A DNA stretch of 32,949 nt from Fibrobacter sp. (GTDB lineage Bacteria; Fibrobacterota; Fibrobacteria; Fibrobacterales; Fibrobacteraceae). Positions 27,524 through 32,949 of the stretch are shown here, one piece after another; the first letter of the stretch is position 1, and every line of letters begins with the position of its first letter. Made by a program: the position numbers and the translations under genes. The notes under the pieces are model-generated. The model saw only the letters and a program-made list of their open reading frames with translations, searched no databases and was not told where the DNA came from. Location of the stretch: the NCBI RefSeq assembly GCF_017545445.1, contig NZ_JAFWOM010000009.1, positions 1 through 32,949 of the forward strand, given 5' to 3'.

Positions 27524-28798
27524 CTACATATTGCTGAAGATTTGGAATCCGCTGTAAGATTCTTGTCCGTGTTCGCTTTGGTCGAGGCCGCGGAGTTCTT
27601 GACGTTCCGTAACGCGCAGGCCAATCGTCTTCTTGATGGCGAGGAAGATCACGCTTGCAGCTGCGAAGCAGGGGAGAGCGTAAGCGATAACGCCAATGGC
27701 TTGAGTGCCGAGCGTGTAGTCGCCAGTGATATCGAAGAGGCCGACTGCGAGCGTTCCCCACACACCGTTTACGAGGTGAACCGAGAGAGCACCGACCGGG
27801 TCATCCAAGTGGAGGCGGTCAAAGAGGAAGACTGCACCGACGACGAGCACACCAGCGATAGCACCGATAATCCAAGAGGAGAGCGGGGTTACAACGTCTG
27901 CACCAGCGGTGATGGCGACAAGACCAGCAAGGCATCCGTTCAAGGCCATGGTGGCGTCCGGCTTCTTGGAAACAATCCAGCTCGTAAGCGTTGCGGTAAT
28001 GATGCCAGCCACAGCGGCGAGGTTCGTGGTCACGAGAATCCAGCTAGTTGCCTTCGGGTCACCGTTAAGAGCAGAACCGGCGTTGAATCCCCACCAACCG
28101 AACCAGAGCATGAATACACCGACGGTTGCGAGCGGAATGTTGTGAGCCGGGATTGCGTGCACCTTGCCGCCGACATACTTGCCGATACGCGGTCCGAGAA
28201 TCATCACGCCAGCGAGAGCTGCCCAACCACCCACAGAGTGGACGAGGGTAGAACCCGCGAGGTCGTGGAAACCAGCCTTGCCAATGGTAGAAAGCCAGCC
28301 GCCGCCCCATGTCCAGCTACCCACGATCGGATAGACGAGCGCAACATAGACAAGCGTGAAAATCAGGAAAGAGTTGAGCTTCACGCGTTCAGCAACAGCA
28401 CCGGAAACAATCGTTGCGGCGGTTGCGGCAAACATGGCCTGGAACAGCCAGTCTGTGAACAAAGTGTAATGGCCATTGTATGCGGCGGTGAAGTTTGCCG
28501 GGTTTGCCCAGTCGCCAATGCCAAAGCCTGCGAATCCGAGCCAGCCCGTGATGGCGTTGAATGTGCCCGGATACATCAGACCAAAGCCGAGGGCTGCGTA
28601 AACCGTGATGCCGATGGCCGGCACGGCGATGTTTTTGAAAGCGACGTTCGCTGCGCACTTGGCGCGAACAAGACCTGCTTCGACACAGGCGAAGCCGAGA
28701 CCCATGATAAACACCAACATGGCGCTGATCATGATCCAAATGTTTTCCGTCATAAAGATTGCATCGCTGACGGTTGCGACTTGAGTTGCTGCGTTCAT
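27524..28798 (-). CDS. amtB: Ammonium transporter
   Basis: This 424-aa polytopic inner-membrane channel of the Amt family has about 11 hydrophobic segments. Family landmarks include FACVEAGLVRAKCAANV in the first segment, the conducting-pore His pair (DLAGSTLVHSVGG and GALSVHLVNGVWG), and WFGWWGFNAGSAL. The cytoplasmic C-tail is GLRVTERQELRGLDQSEHG; the tail of the family interacts with PII. AAGGAT lies 8 nt before the ATG. glnB lies 131 bp upstream on the same strand with a heptamer repeat between. The two are presumably one sigma-54-driven transcript, although a short inverted repeat (TTTAGTT/AACTAAA) in the gap could partially terminate or process it. Confidence 0.96.
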   Translation of the reverse strand: MNAATQVATVSDAIFMTENIWIMISAMLVFIMGLGFACVEAGLVRAKCAANVAFKNIAVPAIGITVYAALGFGLMYPGTFNAITGWLGFAGFGIGDWANPANFTAAYNGHYTLFTDWLFQAMFAATAATIVSGAVAERVKLNSFLIFTLVYVALVYPIVGSWTWGGGWLSTIGKAGFHDLAGSTLVHSVGGWAALAGVMILGPRIGKYVGGKVHAIPAHNIPLATVGVFMLWFGWWGFNAGSALNGDPKATSWILVTTNLAAVAGIITATLTSWIVSKKPDATMALNGCLAGLVAITAGADVVTPLSSWIIGAIAGVLVVGAVFLFDRLHLDDPVGALSVHLVNGVWGTLAVGLFDITGDYTLGTQAIGVIAYALPCFAAASVIFLAIKKTIGLRVTERQELRGLDQSEHGQESYSGFQIFSNM

Positions 28799-28840
28799 TG
28801 GTTTAAATCCTTTTTTAGTTGATAGTTTGCTAACTAAACA

Positions 28841-28925
28841 AGTAGGCAGTAGGAAGTCGGAAGTTGGAAGTAGAAAATCAATTGTGTGATTCTACTGCCT
28901 ACCGTCTACTGTCTACTTCCTACTA
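28841..28925. repeat. Heptamer array between glnB and amtB
   Basis: Left arm: AGTAGGC, AGTAGGA, AGTCGGA, AGTTGGA, AGTAGAA (28841-28875). Right arm: inverted heptamers of the CTACTGC/CTACTGT/CTACTTC type (28889-28925), starting 4 nt after the glnB stop on the minus strand. TAGs in the glnB direction fall in all three frames (28925/28922, 28915, 28908). The GCGGC core hairpin of the related elements is missing; the centre is AATCAATTGTGTGATT. Confidence 0.85.
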
Positions 28926-28929
28926 ATAC

Positions 28930-29271
28930 TTATCCAATCGCCTCCGACCCTGTTTCGCCGGTGCGGATGCGGATGCACTGTTCTAGACTCGTGACGAAAA
29001 TCTTCCCGTCGCCGATTTCTCCGGTGCGAGCCCCGGCAATAATCGCATCAATACAGGGCTGTACATATTCATCATTCACGGCAATCTTCAAGCAAATCTT
29101 TTTGAGCAAATTCACTTCGGTCACGACGCCGCGGAAACGTTGGTTGTAACCCTTCTGCTGGCCGCATCCGAGTACGTTGGTAACTGACATCTTGTAAATC
29201 TTCTTCTCATAAAGTGCTTGCTTTACGAGGTTCAGTCGTTCGGGTTGGATGTAAGCTGTAACGAGCTTCAT
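28930..29271 (-). CDS. glnB: PII nitrogen regulatory protein
   Basis: This 113-aa PII signal protein aligns with E. coli GlnB without gaps over the T-loop region. It has the conserved QKG at 39-41, RG at 47-48, [10 protein letters not shown] (ATP-binding B-loop) and IRIRTGE near the C-terminus. The T-loop differs in a telling way: position 51, the uridylylated Tyr in E. coli, is Thr; Tyr46 is Phe; and Ser49, phosphorylated in cyanobacteria, is Val. It probably senses ATP/ADP and 2-oxoglutarate without those modifications. It lies upstream of amtB, its classical partner, and behind a sigma-54 promoter. AGGA lies about 5-10 nt before the ATG. Confidence 0.95.
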   Translation of the reverse strand: MKLVTAYIQPERLNLVKQALYEKKIYKMSVTNVLGCGQQKGYNQRFRGVVTEVNLLKKICLKIAVNDEYVQPCIDAIIAGARTGEIGDGKIFVTSLEQCIRIRTGETGSEAIG

Positions 29272-29319
29272 GTTCCTATCCTTTTGTTGAGGTTGTTTTT
29301 TGTTTTCGCTGAACCTATT

Positions 29320-29334
29320 GCAAAAGGCGTGCCA
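29320..29334 (-). promoter_or_regulatory. Sigma-54 (-24/-12) promoter of glnB-amtB
   Basis: On the minus strand TGGCACGCCTTTTGC matches TGGCACG-N4-TTGC. The predicted start is near 29308, with a leader of about 37 nt. The bases after it include CAGCGAAAAC, as in the glnN leader. Confidence 0.92.
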
Positions 29335-29440
29335 AAAAAATCAAAAAGTCAAGAAAACCGCTAAAATAAGCGAAAATAGAGGGGAAAATGCCGTTTTGAC
29401 TTCATTTTGTATAATTCGTCAAGGAAAATTGATTTGTTTT

Positions 29441-29488
29441 CTTTACATTTTATTAGCTCAAAACGGAAAAGATGCATAAAATGTAAAG
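29441..29488. promoter_or_regulatory. Perfect 13-bp inverted repeat upstream of glnB
   Basis: CTTTACATTTTAT (29441-29453) and ATAAAATGTAAAG (29476-29488) are exact reverse complements with centres 35 bp apart. They lie about 105-155 bp upstream of the -24 element, a typical enhancer position for a sigma-54 activator. The same half-site occurs upstream of gltB and glnN. The rest of the 410-bp gap between glnB and the GH3 gene is AT-rich and shows no gene. Confidence 0.5.
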
Positions 29489-29620
29489 CTTTCTTTCGCG
29501 ATTTCTATTTTCTGATTTGGAGTTGTTTACTTCATTTTTGCTCATAATCACACTTTTTATCTTTCTCTTATAAAATTAATTTTATTTACTTATATTTATA
29601 TTAATATATCTAAATGGCTT

Positions 29621-29635
29621 CCGTTTGACAAACGG
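29621..29635. promoter_or_regulatory. Palindrome upstream of the GH3 lipoprotein gene
   Basis: CCGTTTG-A-CAAACGG is a 7-bp-arm palindrome 46 bp before the GH3 start. It overlaps a TTGACA hexamer (29625-29630) that could be a -35 element, though no good -10 follows at the proper distance. It could be an operator or an RNA hairpin. Confidence 0.35.
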
Positions 29636-29681
29636 GCCACTGAATGTCGTATTTCAATAGGTGTAAGATAAAGGTGTAAAA

Positions 29682-30848
29682 ATGACAAAATTGAATTTTA
29701 TTCGTAGTGTAACTATTGCTTCATTGACTGCAACTTTTTTCAGTCTAACGATGATCGGTTGCGGAGAAGATTCTTCTTCTGCCCCCGAAGATAACCTGAT
29801 GGAAAAATCCATTGACAAGATGACTCTCCGCGAGAAGGTGGGACAGATGTTCTTTGTGCGTCCCGAAGCGCTGGATACGGGTATCCATTGGAACGAATAT
29901 GCTGAACTCACGGATTACAAGCTGCAAAAGGTCAATAAGACCATGCTTGTCATCAACGAGGATTATCCTGTCGGCGGTGTGATCCTGTTTGCGCACAATA
30001 TCGAGAACGCAAGCCAACTCTCCTCTTTCGTGAAAGAAATCAAGAAGCTGAACGGTTCTCCGCTGCTCGCGATTGACGAGGAAGGCGGGCGTGTGGCACG
30101 CATTGCGAATAACGGCACTTTCAACGTTCCCAAGTACGAAAGCATGGCCGCCATTGCAAAAAACGGTGACCCGAATGATGCCTTCAAGGCATCGTTTACC
30201 ATTGGGAGTTACGTCAAGGAGTATGGATTCGACATCGACTTTGCCCCGGTCGCTGACGTGAACACGAACCCCGAAAACATCGTCATTGGTCCGCGTGCTT
30301 TCTCCGACGACCCCGAAACTGCCGCCAAATTCGTGGTGAGCTACTTGAACGGACTTGATTCCGCAAATGTCATCGGCACGCTCAAGCATTTCCCCGGCCA
30401 CGGCGACGTGAAAACCGACACGCACACGGGCTATGCCGAAACGAACAAGACATGGAATGAAATGCTCAAGTGCGAAATGATTCCCTTCAAGGCAGGAATC
30501 AAGGCTGGCGCGCAGATGATTATGACTGCCCACATTGCGGCACCCAAGGTGACGGGCAACGATTTGCCTTCCACGCTTTCTCCCGTAATCTTGCAAGAAA
30601 AACTCCGCGGTGAACTCGGTTTCAAGGGAGTCATCGTGGCCGATGCCATGGACATGGGGGCCATCACCAAGCAGTTCAGCAACAGCGAAGCCGCCATCAA
30701 GGCGATCCAGGCGGGCGTCGATATCATCCTTTGCCCGAAGGATTTCGTAGGGACTTTTGACGCTGTGGTCAAGGCGGTCGAAAAAGGTGACATCAAGGAA
30801 TCGCGTATTGACGAAAGCGTTCAACGGATTCTTGAACTGAAGAAATAG
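29682..30848 (+). CDS. Glycoside hydrolase family 3 lipoprotein (beta-N-acetylhexosaminidase-like)
   Basis: This 388-aa protein has a lipoprotein signal peptide (lipobox MIGC, Cys27) and one GH3 catalytic domain of the NagZ type. Visible motifs are PLLAIDEEGGRVARI near 122-136, KHFPGHGDVKTDTH (about 235-248, with the Asp-His pair used as acid/base in NagZ-like enzymes) and the nucleophile Asp321 in VIVADAMDMGAI. Family members cleave beta-1,4-GlcNAc from peptidoglycan fragments or chitin. E. coli NagZ is cytoplasmic, whereas this one is predicted to be membrane-anchored outside the cytoplasm. That points to extracytoplasmic muropeptide or glycan trimming; the substrate is inferred. AAGGTG lies 5 nt before the ATG. 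It is a single gene. Confidence 0.92.
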   Translation: MTKLNFIRSVTIASLTATFFSLTMIGCGEDSSSAPEDNLMEKSIDKMTLREKVGQMFFVRPEALDTGIHWNEYAELTDYKLQKVNKTMLVINEDYPVGGVILFAHNIENASQLSSFVKEIKKLNGSPLLAIDEEGGRVARIANNGTFNVPKYESMAAIAKNGDPNDAFKASFTIGSYVKEYGFDIDFAPVADVNTNPENIVIGPRAFSDDPETAAKFVVSYLNGLDSANVIGTLKHFPGHGDVKTDTHTGYAETNKTWNEMLKCEMIPFKAGIKAGAQMIMTAHIAAPKVTGNDLPSTLSPVILQEKLRGELGFKGVIVADAMDMGAITKQFSNSEAAIKAIQAGVDIILCPKDFVGTFDAVVKAVEKGDIKESRIDESVQRILELKK

Positions 30849-30942
30849 AATAAAAAAATGAGCGGCAATCGTCATTGTCTTCGCTCGCCGCTAGCCAACT
30901 AAAACGAAGCCTTGCTCCGTTTACTCCGCAAGATTCCACCCC

Positions 30943-30991
30943 AAGGGGGCACTATCCCTAACGCGAAAGACGGGATGGTGTCTCCGCCCTT
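30943..30991. repeat. Imperfect inverted repeat between the GH3 gene and the hepT remnant
   Basis: AAGGGGGCACTATCCC (30943-30958) is imperfectly complementary to GGGATGGTGTCTCCGCCCTT (30972-30991) around a 13-nt loop. It lies between convergent genes and touches the hepT-remnant stop. Without a clear T-tract it is only a possible terminator. The rest of 30849-30989 holds no gene that I can see. Confidence 0.45.
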
Positions 30992-31335
30992 AAAATATAT
31001 TGAAATCAATGAATTTGTAAAAACCAGCGTTTTTCGCCGCTTCAAATTCACCTTCGTCAAAGGACTTGTTTACTAGACCTTCATGGATGTTTTTTACAAA
31101 GGTTTCTTTTAGCGGATCAAGGTCATTTTTTATAGTGTTGTAAACGACAAACGAGTCAAGCCCAGCATAATCGTGGACAAGTTTGCAAGCAAGGTCAGAC
31201 ACGCATTGAATACCATTTGATCTTCTTTCTCAAGAAGTTCTTCTGTGGAATGAATATCCTTTGTATATTTTTGAATTTTCAAGAGGGATTCGAGCATTCC
31301 CAACAAATGGAAAAGGTCATTCCTGGGATGATCAT
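30990..31335 (-). pseudogene. Broken HepT-like HEPN toxin gene
   Basis: Two reading frames together give a recognisable HepT/DUF86 protein. One frame supplies the N-part (NDLFHLLGMLESLLKIQKYT, then MVFNACLTLLAN). The other supplies the C-part (KLVHDYAGLDSFVVYNTIKN, then DLDPLKETFVKN). The switch, near 31180, coincides with loss of the segment that normally precedes the R-x4-H motif. The catalytic Arg is gone, leaving ACKLVHDY. The expected ATG (31335, overlapping the antitoxin stop as ATGA) is in a third frame, so at least two disruptions are present. HepT toxins are RNases neutralised by MntA nucleotidyltransferases. This copy should be inactive unless the frameshifts are sequencing errors. 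Confidence 0.7.
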
Positions 31336-31610
31336 TCGATACGGATGGACTCCTTGCTTGCTCGATACAAAATAATGGGATTTGCAAATTTCTCTATGAC
31401 GACATCCACGGACTTGCCTGTCTTTTCGGAAAGTTCCTTCCGCAAGGACAACAGGTCATTGTAGTCCTGGTAATCGCGAACTAGCAGGTCAATATCGTTG
31501 GGAGTCGCTGTCCGGACAGACGAGCCGAATACAAATACATCCTTCAGGCGATACTTCGCAAGAAGTTTGTTTTCACGGAATATCCGTAGTATGTTTTCGG
31601 CGAACACCAT
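31332..31610 (-). CDS. MntA-like nucleotidyltransferase antitoxin
   Basis: This 92-aa protein of the minimal nucleotidyltransferase family has the signature GSS-x8-D-x-D visible as VFGSSVRTATPNDIDLLV near 27-44, and a further acidic residue in KSVDVVIE. In MNT/HEPN modules MntA adenylylates and silences HepT. Here the gene is intact: it has a good AGGG 6-9 nt upstream and its TGA overlaps the old hepT ATG (ATGA). Since the adjacent hepT is broken, it is an orphan antitoxin, perhaps retained against a homologous toxin elsewhere or simply decaying more slowly. Confidence 0.82.
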   Translation of the reverse strand: MVFAENILRIFRENKLLAKYRLKDVFVFGSSVRTATPNDIDLLVRDYQDYNDLLSLRKELSEKTGKSVDVVIEKFANPIILYRASKESIRIE

Positions 31611-31706
31611 AATTTTCCCTTGTTACATTACCAATATGCATTTTTCGGTCCGTTCGTGCAATGGGACTAGGGGTGACTTAGGGTTGATTTTGTAATGATA
31701 GAGAAT

Positions 31707-32099
31707 CTACAGAGGGAAGATTAAATAATAAGATAGCACATCTGAGCAATCGTATTCTCCGATACCGTCCATGTTCATCCAAGCAATATCAAATTCAACG
31801 GGCCATGTTTTATCCTTTAAAATAAAATAGAAACCATAATCGTCATGTATAGTTATATAACGCCGAGATTCCTTCCAATTTTCATCTTCAAAGTTAAAAT
31901 TCACTAACGAATCTTTATCCCAATTGTCGAAATCTTTTACAATAGGTTGTTGTAATGCTAGAATCATGTTGTCTTTTACTTTCGTATAGCATTCAGCCCA
32001 CTCATCGCTATCTTCACTTTTTGTTTTTTCGCCTGAAATATGTACTCTGTATATTTTTCGTTCTTCAAGATCGTTAGCATCTAAGCTTATCATTAGCAT
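31707..32099 (-). CDS. Hypothetical protein, possibly 5'-truncated
   Basis: 130 aa from the first ATG (32099). Rich in Asp, Glu, Trp and Tyr (KDFDNWDKDSLVNFNFEDEN, RRYITIHDDYGFYF). The family is not recognised; small acidic proteins of this look are often immunity or orphan proteins, but nothing here proves it. The open frame continues upstream for about 30 more coding-like codons (FLTRETEDRKRFKNVLDN) without any ATG, GTG or TTG, until a TGA inside the terminator at 32182-32219. The true start may be lost, or it may begin at ATG 32099, which has no clear Shine-Dalgarno. Base composition is much more AT-rich than the metabolic genes, suggesting transfer. Confidence 0.5.
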   Translation of the reverse strand: MLMISLDANDLEERKIYRVHISGEKTKSEDSDEWAECYTKVKDNMILALQQPIVKDFDNWDKDSLVNFNFEDENWKESRRYITIHDDYGFYFILKDKTWPVEFDIAWMNMDGIGEYDCSDVLSYYLIFPL

Positions 32100-32181
32100 T
32101 GCTGTGACATTGTCTAGGACATTTTTGAATCGCTTTCTATCCTCTGTTTCACGAGTTAAAAACCAATAACTGTAATGTAAA

Positions 32182-32219
32182 AAAGACGAGAATCAAGATT
32201 TCTCTTGACTCTCGTCTTT
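32182..32219 (-). terminator. Terminator downstream of the PFOR gene
   Basis: AAAGACGAG-A (32182-32191) pairs with T-CTCGTCTTT (32210-32219). The stem continues after one mismatch with TCAAGA (32193-32198) and TCTTGA (32203-32208) around TTTC. On the minus strand it is followed by TTTACATTACAG. It ends the PFOR transcript about 90 bp after its stop; the plus-strand flank is also T-rich. Confidence 0.82.
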
Positions 32220-32266
32220 AATTTTTCGTATCCGGTAGGAAAGTGCAGGACTGGATTGGACGAACC

Positions 32267-32309
32267 CTGTCTACTGTCTACTTCCTACTGTCTACTTGCC
32301 GAAGGCGGC
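32267..32309 (-). repeat. Heptamer array after the PFOR stop
   Basis: On the minus strand, directly after the PFOR TAA, come the small hairpin GCCG-CCTT-CGGC (32298-32309), then AAG and TAGACAG, TAGGAAG, TAGACAG, TAGACAG (32294-32267). TAGs at 32294, 32287 and 32280 fall in frames 0, +1 and +2. The heptamers are those found after gltB; no inverted right arm is seen. Confidence 0.85.
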
Positions 32310-32949
32310 TTACAAGCTAATCAACCCTTCCGTATCCTTGGACATGGCGTCATAGAATGCGTAGCGTGCATCGACTTCCTTCTGGAGGTCGTCGGCGAGC
32401 TTCTTGGCCACTTCCGGATTGTTACGGGTGAGCTGCTTGTAGCGGTTTTCGGTGTAGATGTATTCTGCGACCGGAATAGTCGGCTTCTTGGAGTCGAGGA
32501 TAAGCGGAGCCTTTCCTTCGGCGGCGAGAGCCGGGTTGTAACGGAGCAGAGTCCAGTAACCGGAATCCACGGCCATCTTCTGGTGCTGAAGCTGGCTGTT
32601 GAGATCGAAACCGTGGTTGATGCAGGGGCAGTAGCAGATGATCAGAGACGGACCATTGTGAGCTTCTGCTTCCTGAAGAACCTTCAGGGCCTGGGCGTCG
32701 TTTGCGCCGAGGGCGATACGGCCCACGTAAACGTTCTTGTAGCTCATGGCGATAAGGCCGAGGTCCTTCTTGCCGGCGCGCTTACCAGCGGCAGCGAAGA
32801 GGGCGACTGCGCCACGGTTCGTGGCCTTGGAAGCCTGTCCACCGGTGTTGGAGTACACTTCGGTATCGAGGACGCAGATGTTCACGTTTTCACCGGTTGC
32901 CATGACGTGGTCGAGACCACCGTAACCGATGTCGTATGCCCAACCGTCG
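32310..32949 (-). CDS. nifJ: Pyruvate:ferredoxin (flavodoxin) oxidoreductase, C-terminal part
   Basis: The last 212 codons of a gene that runs off the window end. PFOR oxidises pyruvate to acetyl-CoA and CO2 with reduction of ferredoxin. The visible part is the C-terminal thiamine-diphosphate domain: DGWAYDIGYGGLDHVMATG, then the Mg/TPP motif (CVLDTEVYSNTGGQASKAT) and the YCPCINHG segment, whose Cys is typical of PFOR. The end (residues after RNNPEVAKKL) is the normal C-tail. It is expected to be a single-chain protein of about 1200 aa, of which only a sixth is seen. It fits an anaerobic fermentative lifestyle. The stop is followed at once by a hairpin/heptamer repeat and then a terminator. 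Confidence 0.94.
   Translation of the reverse strand, partial: DGWAYDIGYGGLDHVMATGENVNICVLDTEVYSNTGGQASKATNRGAVALFAAAGKRAGKKDLGLIAMSYKNVYVGRIALGANDAQALKVLQEAEAHNGPSLIICYCPCINHGFDLNSQLQHQKMAVDSGYWTLLRYNPALAAEGKAPLILDSKKPTIPVAEYIYTENRYKQLTRNNPEVAKKLADDLQKEVDARYAFYDAMSKDTEGLISL

Overview
The window looks like chromosomal DNA of a Fibrobacter-type bacterium (Fibrobacterota). This is inferred, not searched. The grounds are moderate GC in the coding regions, a type III glutamine synthetase, a three-domain MFS/acyltransferase/acyl-ACP synthetase, a PFOR, Cys-rich secreted proteins of no recognisable family, and intergenic spaces full of short palindromes and heptamer repeats. There are no rRNA genes, IS transposases, phage genes or CRISPR arrays.

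Layout. 1-453: a tRNA-Asp(GUC) with its own promoter and terminator, then a ~100 bp palindromic element. 454-4053 (minus): a lipoprotein, phoH and a 7TM-HD protein, tightly packed. 4137-8990 (plus): an M24 Xaa-Pro peptidase and the Aas-like lipid protein. 9069-11841 (minus): carA-pyrG, overlapping, behind a leader that holds an intrinsic terminator and U-rich tracts. 12373-14454 (minus): glnN. 14862-18021 (minus): three overlapping genes for secreted Cys-rich proteins, divergent from a lipoprotein at 18153. 19112-27024 (plus): gltB-gltD-nadE. 27524-29271 (minus): glnB-amtB. 29682-30848 (plus): a GH3 lipoprotein. 30990-31610 (minus): an intact MntA-like antitoxin gene next to a broken hepT. 31707-32099 (minus): an AT-rich orphan, possibly 5'-truncated. 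32310-32949 (minus): the 3' end of a pyruvate:ferredoxin oxidoreductase gene.

The middle 20 kb is a glutamine/ammonium island. AmtB imports ammonium, PII senses, GlnN makes glutamine and GltBD makes glutamate. NadE, CarA and PyrG are glutamine-consuming amidotransferases. The glnN, gltB and glnB transcripts each start behind a textbook sigma-54 -24/-12 element (TGGCACG-N4-TTGC), so the core is probably one sigma-54 nitrogen regulon.

The most unusual features are non-coding. (1) Arrays of TAG-containing heptamers lie just after the stop codons of five genes, placing TAG in all three frames. (2) Three spaced TGTTACCAAA palindromes sit between the nadE and amtB terminators. (3) The carA-pyrG leader resembles a pyrBI-type attenuator. 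(4) In the Cys-rich cassette, one protein looks like a fusion of the modules carried separately by its two neighbours.
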